Numbered from the stretch's first letter, positions 17,992 to 27,614 are shown. The stretch: 64,000 nt of DNA from Cyclobacterium salsum (GCF_010119245.1 NZ_WNKG01000011.1:124001-188000), one strand, 5' to 3'. The notes: a model not told the origin generated them from the letters alone. Translations and numbers: made by a program.

Positions 17992-18879
17992 CTATCTTTC
18001 CGCATCGTACTCCTTTCCGATAGCTTCCCAGGAAAGGTCTCCTCTTGCAATCATTTCCTGTAAATCCGGATATTTGGATAGCAGAATCACACAACCGGGA
18101 TGCTCACCAGAAGAACAGGCTAATGCAGCCGCCTTCCTTTCCAAATCATTTCCTTCTTCCAGTACTTTTTCCAATAAACCCAGAATTTCCTCCTCCACAA
18201 AAGGAGCCAGAAACCGCCATAATTCCGGCATTACATTCCGGCTCGCCGACCAGCGTTCATGCACGTAATCCACCAGCGTTTTCGCAAGCCTAAGGTTTGC
18301 CCGCCGATCGGCACCCACTATCCGGTAGAGGGGTCGTTGCATAAAGATCGCCTTTAGCAGCAGTTGGTTCCAGGCCGGCTCATCCAAAAACTCCGAAGGG
18401 TAGGGGTTCTCCAGTGCGACTGCATCAAAAACGGAAGTTATATTGGTTCGAATGCCCTCCGCAGCCCGATGGGTATGTTTTTCAGGAAAGGGCAACAATG
18501 GAAGCGCGGCATACAAAGCCTCCTGCTCATGCATATCCGCCGATTCGAAGAGCCGATCCAGCGTATGAATCCAATCCTCTGCTGTCTCAGAAGCAATTTC
18601 CAATACCAATAAGGTTCGGGCCGTTTGTAAAACCGTCCAGGAACCCGGCTGAAATCCAGCTCGGATTTTCCTTGCTTCCAGTTCCTTTTGCTCTGACAAA
18701 TTCAGCACTTCCTTTGAAAAATGCCTGGATGCCTGGCTAAAAGCCAGGAAAAACTTCATCTGTCCATCTGCTTTTTTAATTTTTTCTACCTGGGTGCTCA
18801 GCCAATCCATGGCCTGGGCGGAGGCCGTATCCGATAGAATATCCTTTAGAAATTGCCTGGTGGAGCTAAGGTTCTGCAT
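17992..18879 (-). CDS. eboA: EboA domain protein
   Basis: A 295-residue, mostly alpha-helical protein (HEAT-like repeats by appearance). The central segment GFQPGSWTVLQTARTLLVLEI and the later NPYPSEFLDEPAWNQLLLKAIFMQRPLYRIVGADRRAN are typical of EboA family members. No catalytic motif or membrane segment is visible, so a scaffold role is likely. It is the first gene of the ebo unit; 106 nt separate it from eboB. The promoter should be in 18880-18987, where I found no exact -7 box. Confidence 0.88.
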   Translation of the reverse strand: MQNLSSTRQFLKDILSDTASAQAMDWLSTQVEKIKKADGQMKFFLAFSQASRHFSKEVLNLSEQKELEARKIRAGFQPGSWTVLQTARTLLVLEIASETAEDWIHTLDRLFESADMHEQEALYAALPLLPFPEKHTHRAAEGIRTNITSVFDAVALENPYPSEFLDEPAWNQLLLKAIFMQRPLYRIVGADRRANLRLAKTLVDYVHERWSASRNVMPELWRFLAPFVEEEILGLLEKVLEEGNDLERKAAALACSSGEHPGCVILLSKYPDLQEMIARGDLSWEAIGKEYDAER

Positions 18880-18987
18880 AAGTCAAATGATCGGTTAAAT
18901 TCTCGGTAAATATAACACTTATTCCATTTTCATTTTTTGAAACTGAGAATAATCATATTTTTTGTCAAAAAGTAGGAAACAAGAAAA

Positions 18988-19034
18988 AAGAAAAATCCAG
19001 GCCTTTTGTTTTTAAAAAAGGCCTGGATTTTAAA
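18988..19034 (-). terminator. Terminator after the Gfo/Idh/MocA gene
   Basis: A long stem (AAATCCAGGCC with GGCCTGGATTT, partly extended by A/T pairs) followed on the reverse strand by a T-rich run. It ends the sugar-use unit (stop at 19067) and separates it from the ebo unit. Confidence 0.85.
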
Positions 19035-19066
19035 TGATAATTAAACGTATCAGATCGGAGGGGAAA

Positions 19067-20221
19067 CTACCAATCCACACCGGTATCTTTCCAGGTTCTG
19101 GAGGCTGCCGAATCCAACACGGCTTGACAAACTTTTTGGGTTTCGTAAGCATCCTTAAAAGTAGGCGCACACGGTTCGTCTCCTTCCAGGCTTTTAAAGA
19201 AATCAGCCACCTGATGAATAAACGAATGCTCGTAGCCAATACTGGTTCCGGGTATCCACCAACGGTCCATATACGGTTGATCTGCATCGGTGACATGAAT
19301 GGATCGCCATCCTCTAACCACCGATTCATCGCGGTGATCGAAATATTCCAGGCGATTCAAATCATGTAAATCCCAGCGAATGGATGCGTGTTCTCCATTT
19401 ATTTCAAAGGTATACAATGCTTTATGCCCTCTGGCATAGCGGGTAGCCTCAAACAGCCCCAGCGAACCATTATCAAAATGGCAATGGAAGGTACAGGCAT
19501 CGTCTATGCCCACCTTTTTCTTCTCACCACTTCCTTGGTGCACCCGTTCTTTAATAAAGGTCTCTGTCATACCCGACACATCTTTAATCCCCCCATTCAG
19601 CCACATGGCCGTATCTATGCAGTGCGCCAGCAGGTCTCCCGTTACCCCGGAACCAGCCGCATCGGCATCCAGCCTCCACAATGCGTCTCCACCTTGAGGA
19701 AGGTCCGGACTGATGGTCCAGTCCTGAAGAAAATTAGCACGGTAATGGAAAATTTTACCCAATTTTCCGGAATCTACCAATTGCTTGGCCAGGGTAACCG
19801 CGGGCACTCTACGGTAATTATACCAAACCGTATTTTTTACGCCTGTAGCTTCAATCACTTTGACCATCTCCTTGGCTTCTTCCAGGGTTCGGGCAAGCGG
19901 TTTTTCACACAAAATCATTTTACCTGCCTTGGCCGCAGCGATGGCAATCTCGGCGTGGGTATCGTTAGGCGTACAGATGTCAATGGCATCCACATCATCC
20001 CGCTCAATGACTTTTTTCCAGTCGGTCTCGTAGGAGGCATAACCCCACTGTTCGGCAAAGGCCTTTATTTTATCCTCCCGTCTGGAGCAGGCCACTTGCA
20101 ATACCGGCCGGTATTCGTATTCGGGAAAAAAATCACCTAATCGCTTATATCCATTGGTATGAATTCTTCCCATCAAACCCGTACCGATCAATCCTATTCG
20201 TAATTGCTTTTTTTCTGACAT
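19067..20221 (-). CDS. Gfo/Idh/MocA-family oxidoreductase
   Basis: A 384-residue NAD(P)-dependent sugar oxidoreductase. The N-terminal Rossmann motif [16 protein letters not shown] and the family catalytic block [15 protein letters not shown] (the EKP motif) are intact; the C-terminal alpha/beta domain carries the substrate site with the conserved Asp/His pair expected near [18 protein letters not shown]. No signal peptide, so cytosolic. Start at 20221 ([10 protein letters not shown]); an ATG three codons upstream is possible. It is last in the gene run that includes the TIM-barrel, cupin, DUF4432 and DUF1080 genes. Oxidation or reduction at C3 of a sugar is a reasonable inference from this company. 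Confidence 0.88.
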   Translation of the reverse strand: MSEKKQLRIGLIGTGLMGRIHTNGYKRLGDFFPEYEYRPVLQVACSRREDKIKAFAEQWGYASYETDWKKVIERDDVDAIDICTPNDTHAEIAIAAAKAGKMILCEKPLARTLEEAKEMVKVIEATGVKNTVWYNYRRVPAVTLAKQLVDSGKLGKIFHYRANFLQDWTISPDLPQGGDALWRLDADAAGSGVTGDLLAHCIDTAMWLNGGIKDVSGMTETFIKERVHQGSGEKKKVGIDDACTFHCHFDNGSLGLFEATRYARGHKALYTFEINGEHASIRWDLHDLNRLEYFDHRDESVVRGWRSIHVTDADQPYMDRWWIPGTSIGYEHSFIHQVADFFKSLEGDEPCAPTFKDAYETQKVCQAVLDSAASRTWKDTGVDW

Positions 20222-20273
20222 GGTTAACATTTTTTGTTTGGAAAATCGAATCTATTCAAAACAAGAATCGGGC

Positions 20274-21305
20274 TTAGGCTTTCCAGCCATGCGCCTCTCT
20301 AACCTGAATCAATGCTGCTAGAATATTATTCCAGGTGTCCTGCTTGCTCATCACCGCATTGGGGAACATGCAACCATCCCAGCAAATGTGGTTAAAAGCT
20401 TTGGTGAGATTTCCTTTCTCATCTCGCAGCCAGTATCCTGCGTCTTCGGCAATATCCAATTTTCCATTAGGATCATTAGCCAGGCAATGCCTGCCGGTCT
20501 TATCATGAGATCCTGAACCAAAAACGGTGGCATCATTTTGAGCCACGTGAAAATCTATGGTCCAGGGACGCAAGGCATCCGTCATTTCCTTTAATGCCGC
20601 TTTCCATACGGATTTATCCTTCCAATCGTAGCCCTCCGGTAAAATTCTATGCTCCGGATAGTTGTAGCCCAGAGTATACAATAGGGTATGCGCCATGTCT
20701 GCCTGAAAACCCAGGTAGGGACTGTCTACAGACTCCAGTGTTTCCAGCATGGTCTTCCAGCTGTGCATGCCTCCCCAGCAAATTTCGCCTTCGGCAGCTA
20801 ACTTTTCCCCGTAATTCTCAGCAATTTTACAGGCTTCCTTAAAGGTCTCTACGATGATCTTTTGGCTTCCTTTCGGATCTTTGGCCCATTGTTCCGGACT
20901 ACTGGCCGTATCCACCCGGACAATGCCATTGGGTCGGATTCCTGCTTCCCGGAGCTTTGAAGCTAGTTTACAGGATTTTTCCAGTAAATCCAGGTAGGTG
21001 GCCCGGTCTTCTTTGGAACCCAATATGGGACCTCCCCAGATAGGAGCCACTACTGAGCCAATTTCCAGATGGTAGGAAGACACCTTGTCAACAAGCTTTT
21101 TTACCCCATCGTCGTCCATTTCCAGATCGATATGAGGGTCAAAAAGACCTATGTCCACTCCATCAAACTTTACTCCGTCAACTTCCGCTTTGGCGGTGTT
21201 TTCCAGCATCTCATCAAAGGAAATGATGGGTTCCGAATCTGGCCCCTTTCCTACAATTCCAGGCCAGGTGGCATTATGTAACTTTGGAAAATTATTTTGG
21301 GACAT
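20274..21305 (-). CDS. Sugar phosphate isomerase/epimerase (xylose isomerase-like TIM barrel)
   Basis: A 343-residue protein of the AP-endonuclease-2 family fold. Probable metal ligands lie in CWGGMHSWKTM (Glu/His region near residue 170), LGFQADMAHTLL and TIDFHVAQNDATVFGSGSHDKTGRH. No export signal is present, so it should act in the cytosol. It stands 52 nt before the Gfo/Idh/MocA gene; this pairing is common in Bacteroidota sugar loci, where the oxidoreductase makes a keto-sugar and the TIM-barrel enzyme isomerises or cleaves it. The exact reaction is not known. Confidence 0.85.
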   Translation of the reverse strand: MSQNNFPKLHNATWPGIVGKGPDSEPIISFDEMLENTAKAEVDGVKFDGVDIGLFDPHIDLEMDDDGVKKLVDKVSSYHLEIGSVVAPIWGGPILGSKEDRATYLDLLEKSCKLASKLREAGIRPNGIVRVDTASSPEQWAKDPKGSQKIIVETFKEACKIAENYGEKLAAEGEICWGGMHSWKTMLETLESVDSPYLGFQADMAHTLLYTLGYNYPEHRILPEGYDWKDKSVWKAALKEMTDALRPWTIDFHVAQNDATVFGSGSHDKTGRHCLANDPNGKLDIAEDAGYWLRDEKGNLTKAFNHICWDGCMFPNAVMSKQDTWNNILAALIQVREAHGWKA

Positions 21306-21478
21306 AATATTATTTTTTTTACTATGAATAATTGATTGAAATTAAAATAAAGCTCTGTTAAAGAGGAAGCCTCAGCATTTTACCGGATATCTTCCTCCAA
21401 AAATCCCCTTCAATTTAATAAATAACTGAAAGAATCCCAGTATAAAAGAGGATTCTGCCCCTATAAATAAGGCAATAC

Positions 21479-22684
21479 TTATAGTTTAAGGTCTGGATTT
21501 CCGGGACCAAAATGTTTGAGCATCACAATCGGATCGGTTTTAGAGTGATTGCTGATTTTTACTCCTTCCCTGGCCGCTTTTTCCGTTACAAAATATTCGT
21601 CATGGGTCAATTGTCCATATCGGATCAGGGCTGGGGTCTCCACATCCCATACACCCATGGTCCCATGACCTTGCATCATGATCATACCATACGCCGCATT
21701 GTCCTTTATTGTGACCGTTTGTCCGGGCATAACCGTCAGCTCTTTGGCACTGAAAGCATCTGATCGATAGCAAATCCAGTTCTCAATAAAACCTTCTGCT
21801 TCCATGGCAGCTGTATCCTCTACAGGAACAGGGGCCATGAACCGGGTCTCCAGGATGTTTGGATCCACATTCAAATCCCAATCAATAACTTCCATCAGCT
21901 GATCGTAATCTCCCATCCGGTCTTTCGGTGTTCCTTTCCAAAGGAGTTCTTCGGGAATAATGGCTTCATTGACCAGAGACTGGTACATGGCAAAAACATC
22001 GGATGCCTTTTGGGGTTCGTAGGTACACATACTACCGGGTGCATGCAGCATTCCCGGAGGCACATCCCAACCCGTTCCCGGGTCCAGTTTAAATGCCTGG
22101 GAGAAACTGGTAATTTTGTTGTCTCCTTTATTGAAATTCATCAGGCACTCCTTGATTTGCTCTCTCGTAGTACCCGGAGCGATCCCAAAAAAGGTGTAGG
22201 GAAAATCTCCTCCGTGGTTATTCAACTGCGGCGGGAAATAGTAGGCTTCCGGCTTTCCTTTCATCCCAATTTTGGCTGCGTGCTCATCGTTGTGATGAAT
22301 GTGGTGCGGCAGGGGCCCCATATTATCAAAAAACTTGGAATACATGGGCCAGCTTTGATGCTCGTCCCAAATTCGGGAACCTATGATTTCTCCTTGAAGT
22401 TCGTCGATGACATCCTTAAGCAGGATTTGTTCCTCCTTGCCCTCAGCCCCAACAATTACTTTGCTTAATCCTTCATCTTTACCGGTAAGGGGACCATTTT
22501 CGGCAGCGGTGGTGGAAGAAAGCCATCGTTCGTCGATTCCTCCTCGTTCCCCACCCAACACGTAATAATCATCCGGATGTAATTTTATCCTCCTGCCGGG
22601 AACACAAAAAGATCTGGGTACCCAAGTAGGTGCCAGGCGCAAAATACCCTGTCCTTCTTCTAATGCTTTTTTTGCCAAACTCAT
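21479..22684 (-). CDS. Two-cupin protein, possible sugar isomerase
   Basis: A 401-residue soluble protein that I recognise only at fold level. The middle has the cupin-type metal motif PLPHHIHHNDEHA (several His) and, later, KPEAYYFP and GWDVPPGMLHAPGSMCTYEP, an arrangement like mannose-6-phosphate isomerases (His-x-His, Glu, His). A second cupin-like barrel with no clear metal ligands occupies residues about 290-395 (TVMPGQTVTIKDNAAYGMIMMQGHG). No signal peptide. It lies 34 nt after the DUF4432 gene, a sugar-mutarotase-like protein, and 173 nt before the TIM-barrel gene, so an isomerase step in the same pathway is a fair guess. Confidence 0.7.
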   Translation of the reverse strand: MSLAKKALEEGQGILRLAPTWVPRSFCVPGRRIKLHPDDYYVLGGERGGIDERWLSSTTAAENGPLTGKDEGLSKVIVGAEGKEEQILLKDVIDELQGEIIGSRIWDEHQSWPMYSKFFDNMGPLPHHIHHNDEHAAKIGMKGKPEAYYFPPQLNNHGGDFPYTFFGIAPGTTREQIKECLMNFNKGDNKITSFSQAFKLDPGTGWDVPPGMLHAPGSMCTYEPQKASDVFAMYQSLVNEAIIPEELLWKGTPKDRMGDYDQLMEVIDWDLNVDPNILETRFMAPVPVEDTAAMEAEGFIENWICYRSDAFSAKELTVMPGQTVTIKDNAAYGMIMMQGHGTMGVWDVETPALIRYGQLTHDEYFVTEKAAREGVKISNHSKTDPIVMLKHFGPGNPDLKL

Positions 22685-22718
22685 AGGTTCTTATTTGATT
22701 TATTGTTAGTAATGCTAT

Positions 22719-23783
22719 TTATTTCGTATTTGTAAAAGATTTAAGTCCTTTGCTGTCCGTCAAAACGTCCAGCATCAGATCATAGGTACGCTTTTCACCC
22801 GGCTTGAGCAGGATCAACGAACCTTCTTCTCTGGCTTTGGCCTGCCCTATCGGCGGATGAGTTCCAGGTTCCAAAGCGGTTACGTATTCATTCTTTCCCC
22901 AATGTTGCCAATTGACCAGGCTGGGTAATTGGCGTTTATCAAAAGTCATCCTCAAGGCAAAACCCAGAGAGGAGTTATAGATGCCGGCCCGGCAGCGATT
23001 ATCACTTTCTACCTCCGGATCGATAAATGCTACGTCTTCCCCAAACCCTGCATGATCGTCCAAAGGCGGCGGGCAGGTTTTGAAGTCATTTTTGGGATTG
23101 AAAATCCGGTTCTGGGCATCTCCATCCCTGGACTGCCAAGAGCCCCTCCACACGATCTGGCTCCCCTCATCCACTAAGGGCCAGCCAAAATTCACATGGT
23201 AAAGTAACATATGGGGTACTTCCACATTGGACTCATTGGTGACTTCATCTGTTATCTTTAGGTAGGGTTGCCCCAAAATCCCAGAAATGGTGCGCTTTAA
23301 GACCAAATGAGGCCCAAACACACTGCTTTCCCGAATAATACCGGTTAGCTGCATGTTCAAGTCGCCGCCAAGAATATCCGGTTGTTTGACTTCGATGATT
23401 TCGGCCGGATTATTTGAAATCCTTCCGTGCAATCCCCGATGACCCTGTTCATCGTCTTCCGGGCCTCCTACATGACTCAACCCACAGGTGGTGAGCAAGC
23501 CTCCACCAAAGGTCCGAAGCCAGTCCAGTCCCCTGTCCGAAAAAGGGGAGGGCGCTGTGATTCCGACCTGACTAAGCCATGCAAGACTTTGGGATCGAAA
23601 AAAAGCAGCACTGATATCCATCCCTCGGTCAAGAACGACCTGGTAGCGCAATCCTGCCCCGGTATCGATCCAGGCCACCCGAACACCGCGTCCCGGACCG
23701 TTATCCAAAACACTGGTTTCGATGCCGCCTATCTGACGAACACTACCTACTTTTCCATTCCAGGGACTATATCCGGAATCCAT
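22719..23783 (-). CDS. DUF4432 family protein (aldose 1-epimerase-like)
   Basis: A 354-residue beta-sandwich protein of the galactose-mutarotase-like superfamily, DUF4432 branch. Supporting segments are RYQVVLDRGMDISAAFF, TFGGGLLTTCGLSHVGGP, GLHGRISNNPAEI (His near the active site) and LLYHVNFGWPLVDEGS. No signal peptide, so cytosolic. The family is thought to bind a sugar and has a His/Glu pair like mutarotases; the substrate is unknown. It is in the middle of the keto-sugar gene run and follows the DUF1080 gene by 89 nt. Confidence 0.82.
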   Translation of the reverse strand: MDSGYSPWNGKVGSVRQIGGIETSVLDNGPGRGVRVAWIDTGAGLRYQVVLDRGMDISAAFFRSQSLAWLSQVGITAPSPFSDRGLDWLRTFGGGLLTTCGLSHVGGPEDDEQGHRGLHGRISNNPAEIIEVKQPDILGGDLNMQLTGIIRESSVFGPHLVLKRTISGILGQPYLKITDEVTNESNVEVPHMLLYHVNFGWPLVDEGSQIVWRGSWQSRDGDAQNRIFNPKNDFKTCPPPLDDHAGFGEDVAFIDPEVESDNRCRAGIYNSSLGFALRMTFDKRQLPSLVNWQHWGKNEYVTALEPGTHPPIGQAKAREEGSLILLKPGEKRTYDLMLDVLTDSKGLKSFTNTK

Positions 23784-23872
23784 AAACCTGTTTTTTTATA
23801 CAATATAAATCTTTCCGTTTTTTTAACCATCCTGTTCTTTCTGGTATCTCTCCAGATAGGATACCTTCACTA

Positions 23873-24670
23873 CTAAAGTTCTTTCAAAAATATATTTCGG
23901 TAGGCTACCTGCATGGGAGGCCCCACATGTACCTGCATGCCCAAATATCCCTTCATAGACCTATTTGCAGGATCATCGTCGGTCACATCACTCATCAGTG
24001 TGCCATTAATATAATGTTGCAGCCTGTTTCCTTTGGCAACAATATGGATTTCATTCCAGTCATTGGAATTTACTACCTGCTTCATCTCTTCCCTATCACC
24101 CAGTTCTTCTACTACTTCCAGACCCAACCAGGCATTCCGCTCTACATTGGATCGGAGATCGCCCTCCGTTTCCTGAGGGTTGATTTTGGTTTTCTGTCCA
24201 ATGTATGCAAGCGTGGTCCGCTTTCTTTCTTCGTAATTTTGACCGGTGTAATTGTTTTTACCGTCAATATCGGCCTGATAGCCACGTAGCGCAAAGGGGA
24301 GATCCTCAACCATTTCGCTACGATAATTGACGCCGGAATTGCCAGCCTCCGTAATTTTAAACTCGGCCTTGAATTCAAAATCTCCCGGTTGCCCCCCTTG
24401 CCAGATAATAAAATGGTTTCTTTCCAGTTTGGTTTCTTCGGTGATTTCTCCCACCAGGCTTCCGTCTTCTACGCGCCAATAGGTAGCATCACCCTCCCAG
24501 CCGTTCAAAGTGCTTCCATCAAAAATTTGTACAAAACCATCGTTATTATCCTCAGGCTGAACGGCCTCTGCTACGCTTTCGGTCTCGGAATCATTTTGCT
24601 GGCCCGATCCACAGGCAAAAGCCAAGGTCGAAAATGCAGCCAGAAAGGCTATTTGAGTATATTTCTTCAT
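23873..24670 (-). CDS. DUF1080 lipoprotein (3-keto-disaccharide hydrolase family)
   Basis: A 265-residue lipoprotein. The signal MKKYTQIAFLAAFSTLAFAC sets the lipid Cys at residue 20 and fixes the start at 24670; the longer frame to 24778 overlaps the preceding gene. The mature protein is a concanavalin-like jelly roll of the PF06439 family: FVQIFDGSTLNGWEGDATYWRVEDGSLVG, FIIWQGGQPGDFEFKAEFKITEAGNSGVNYRS and NDWNEIHIVAKGNRLQHYINGTLMSDVTDDD are hallmark blocks. Members were renamed 3-keto-disaccharide hydrolases. A surface or periplasmic role in cutting an oxidised glycoside fits its neighbours. Confidence 0.9.
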   Translation of the reverse strand: MKKYTQIAFLAAFSTLAFACGSGQQNDSETESVAEAVQPEDNNDGFVQIFDGSTLNGWEGDATYWRVEDGSLVGEITEETKLERNHFIIWQGGQPGDFEFKAEFKITEAGNSGVNYRSEMVEDLPFALRGYQADIDGKNNYTGQNYEERKRTTLAYIGQKTKINPQETEGDLRSNVERNAWLGLEVVEELGDREEMKQVVNSNDWNEIHIVAKGNRLQHYINGTLMSDVTDDDPANRSMKGYLGMQVHVGPPMQVAYRNIFLKEL

Positions 24671-24691
24671 TGCATGCTGATTTAGGTTGAA

Positions 24692-24730
24692 TGTTTTCAG
24701 GCCAAACAACTGCTGCCTGGCCTGAAAACA
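24692..24730 (-). other. Perfect 12-bp stem-loop between two genes
   Basis: TGTTTTCAGGCC and GGCCTGAAAACA pair fully around a 15-nt loop, in the 76 nt between the cytochrome c gene and the DUF1080 gene. No T-run follows on the reverse strand, so it is not a standard terminator. It may be an mRNA processing or stability element or a weak attenuator. Confidence 0.6.
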
Positions 24731-24746
24731 ATTATATAAGCAATAC

Positions 24747-27386
24747 TTATTGATACACTTCGTGGTTTGGATTACCACCTGAGATCAGATAAGCCATCAA
24801 ATCTTTTAATTCTTCTTCGTTTAAACGGTTTACCAGTCCCGGCATCATCACGGATACTTCTGACTCCTTGATGCTGGTGACTTCATCCTTAGGCACCTCC
24901 TTGATCACTTCGGGAGCAAAGGGATTCTGGGACACGTAATAGGTATCATCATTTTCCCTGATCAACCTACCCACGACAGAAGATTTATCTCCCATAACGA
25001 ACACCATCGCCGCATATTGATCTGAGATCACCGCACTTGGGTCAAGAGTAGCCTCCAGAATATCCTTAGGAGTAAACCTATTGCCCAATTGGGTCAGGTC
25101 AGGACCTACCGCTCCCCCTTCTCCGCCTATGGCATGACAGGAACTACAAAGGGCGGCCCCGTACATGGCCTTTCCTTTTTCCAAATCCCTGTTGCTCAAG
25201 TCTTCTACCAATGGCGCGGCCTCATCTACCGTCCACCTTCTACCCGGACCCTCCGGTTGAACTTCGGATACGGCAATATCATTGCCCGATCCGGTCAGAA
25301 GCTTGCCACCGGAAAGCTCATCGTATTGTTCAAATTTATTTTCCGGAACGGTACTCAAAGCCATTTTTCTGGCGCGATCAATAAAGCCCACATAGCTTCT
25401 TCCGCCCTTGTATTGAAAAGCATTGTGCGTCCAGTTAAAATATTTCTCGTAGGACTCCTCATCCCATCCTGCCTTGGCACCTCCCAATACGGTCGCATAG
25501 TAGGTCTGCTGGGCAGGCGGAACATTGGCCAGCATATTGGCAATATCCAACCCGTATTGGGGGTTTCTCATGATCAGGTCCGAAGAAGCCGTTAGCGTCT
25601 TCTGAAAGTTCGGATCGTCCTCTGCGTTTTCTAACAGACCTAGCAACTGGGGTACCGCCGATGGGGCTTCCAACGCTACCATGACTTTACCCAGAACCCG
25701 ATTTAAACTGTTGCTTTCCGCCGGGAAATGAGCGTCCAGGTAACTGATTAACTGGGTCCGTACGCCACCGGTTGGATTTCCATGCCGGGCGATGACCACT
25801 TCCACCGCCCTGGAAAGGTTCAGCCGGTCTTCTTCATTCAGGGATGCGTAATCGATTCCCATCAGCGACTGCAGCATGGCATTTCGCTGGGAAGCATTTC
25901 CGTGTCTGGCCAGTGCAATGATCGCCTGGGTAAGTGCTCTTGGGTCGGTTTCATTCAAGGCCTTACTTTGCCATTCCGAAAGGGGCTGGTGCTCTACCGC
26001 AATTCTCGCTGCATACTGAACAAATCGGTCCTCATGACTCAAATAAGGCCAGGCAAAATCAATAGCTCCTGCTTGTGGACCTTCATGATACGCCTCCAGG
26101 CTTCTTCGAATGTTGTGCGCTTCCGGCAAATCGGCCTCGGTCAGTCCTCCGTTGCCATCGTCGCTTAAATCTCCGGTATAATGCACCCGGTACAGGTCCG
26201 ACTCCAACCTTCTACCTCCGGTCATGAAGTAAAGGGCCCCATCAGGACCAATCACGCCATCGGTAAGCGGAAGTGGCGATCCCGAAATAAACTCTTCACC
26301 GGTAGCGGCATAAGAGCCGCCCTCAGGGGTCAGATTAATTTTGTACATGATACCGAAACTCCAATCAAAGGCGTAAAGGGCATTTCGGTATTCTGCCGGA
26401 AATTTGGCATTGGTCCCGTAGAACACATTCGTGGGGGACCCCTGACCAATATTCAAAATTGCCGGTAAGTTGTCGGTGTAGTTGGGAGACCACTTTTTAT
26501 TCCCGGTTCGCCAACCGTATTCACTCCCGCTGGTCACGTGATTGATACGGGTAGGCCGGTACCAGGGCATTCCAAAATCCCACTCCATGTCGGAATCATA
26601 CGTAAATAAATCTCCTACCTCATTAAAGGCGATATCGAAGGGGTTACGATAACCCACGCTAATCAATTCCCATTCGGTACCTTCGGGGTCAATTTTAGCG
26701 ATCCATCCTCCCGGTGCTCCCCGGCTATTGGCGTGACCTCTGGGGTCTTTGATTTCCGGAATGAGGTTATCGTCTTCCCAAACCCGGGGAATTCGGTAAT
26801 GATCCATTTCCGGAACGTCAATGTGATTTCCTACCACCAGGTAAATGGATTCGCCATCCGGAGAAACCACCATACTGTGCGGCCCGTGCTCACCGGGGCT
26901 ACCGGTAAATTCTCTGAGCATGGTTATGGAATCAAATTGATCGTCTCCATTGGTATCCTGTAGCCTGTAAATGCCGGTGTTTTTGTCAAAGTCATCGTTT
27001 GCCCGGTGATTGACCATCACATAAAGACTATTAAAGGCATATAAGAGCGCCTGAGCATAGCCCATCCCGATCTGATCGTCTCCGTTTTCTCCTATAATGA
27101 GTTTTTCTACTTTCGGTGTCAGCGAATCAGACCCGATGCCTGGAACCTCCAGCCGGTAGATGGCTCCATATTGGTCCACCGTAAGCAGTCGATCCTTATC
27201 ATCAAAGGTCATTCCTACCCAGGAGCCCTGTTCATTATCCCCGGGGCTGTAGAGATGCTCCGCCTCAAAGCCGGAGGGCAATTTCAACTTGGCAACTTTG
27301 GGGTCAACCTCTTTTTGGTCGCCGCCACCCTGGCCGCAGGATCCTGCAAACAGGAGGATCAATGCAGCCATCAGCCAGTTTTTCAT
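24747..27386 (-). CDS. Lipoprotein dehydrogenase with C-terminal cytochrome c (PVC-type heme-binding group)
   Basis: An 879-residue exported lipoprotein (signal MKNWLMAALILLFAGSC, Cys at residue 17; start 27386 chosen for this). Domains in order: a beta-propeller like soluble sugar dehydrogenases (about 30-420; EHGPHSMVVSPDGESIY, GVIGPDGALYFMTGGRR), a helical repeat region (about 430-680), and a cytochrome c domain with the heme motif CSSCH (in KAMYGAALCSSCHAIGGEGG) and a likely Met ligand in SVMMPGLVNRL. Such proteins oxidise sugars or alcohols in the periplasm and pass electrons to the chain. It heads the enzyme part of the sugar locus, after the second SusCD pair. Confidence 0.87.
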   Translation of the reverse strand: MKNWLMAALILLFAGSCGQGGGDQKEVDPKVAKLKLPSGFEAEHLYSPGDNEQGSWVGMTFDDKDRLLTVDQYGAIYRLEVPGIGSDSLTPKVEKLIIGENGDDQIGMGYAQALLYAFNSLYVMVNHRANDDFDKNTGIYRLQDTNGDDQFDSITMLREFTGSPGEHGPHSMVVSPDGESIYLVVGNHIDVPEMDHYRIPRVWEDDNLIPEIKDPRGHANSRGAPGGWIAKIDPEGTEWELISVGYRNPFDIAFNEVGDLFTYDSDMEWDFGMPWYRPTRINHVTSGSEYGWRTGNKKWSPNYTDNLPAILNIGQGSPTNVFYGTNAKFPAEYRNALYAFDWSFGIMYKINLTPEGGSYAATGEEFISGSPLPLTDGVIGPDGALYFMTGGRRLESDLYRVHYTGDLSDDGNGGLTEADLPEAHNIRRSLEAYHEGPQAGAIDFAWPYLSHEDRFVQYAARIAVEHQPLSEWQSKALNETDPRALTQAIIALARHGNASQRNAMLQSLMGIDYASLNEEDRLNLSRAVEVVIARHGNPTGGVRTQLISYLDAHFPAESNSLNRVLGKVMVALEAPSAVPQLLGLLENAEDDPNFQKTLTASSDLIMRNPQYGLDIANMLANVPPAQQTYYATVLGGAKAGWDEESYEKYFNWTHNAFQYKGGRSYVGFIDRARKMALSTVPENKFEQYDELSGGKLLTGSGNDIAVSEVQPEGPGRRWTVDEAAPLVEDLSNRDLEKGKAMYGAALCSSCHAIGGEGGAVGPDLTQLGNRFTPKDILEATLDPSAVISDQYAAMVFVMGDKSSVVGRLIRENDDTYYVSQNPFAPEVIKEVPKDEVTSIKESEVSVMMPGLVNRLNEEELKDLMAYLISGGNPNHEVYQ

Positions 27387-27535
27387 TGAGTTTTTGTTAT
27401 ACATATAGTTATTATTAATTGGCAATTTCTCCTCTTAGGCATTTTAAAAGCCTGGGAAACAATTCTAAATTTAACCCAAATCCACTGCTTTATAAAGCCA
27501 GTAAAGTGGAATTTAAACCTTTGATCATAATTAAC

Positions 27536-27572
27536 CAAAAAACAGCGGAAAGCAAATGGGCTTCCCGCTGTA
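27536..27572 (-). terminator. Terminator after the first SusCD pair
   Basis: Stem ACAGCGG with CCGCTGT, extended through AAGC/GCTT, followed on the reverse strand by a T-run. It lies 43 nt after the SusD stop at 27615 and separates transport genes from the dehydrogenase gene. Confidence 0.8.
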
Positions 27573-27614
27573 TCTATCAGGTTGGATTATTTCGTTTCCA
27601 AGCCTACAGCATTG

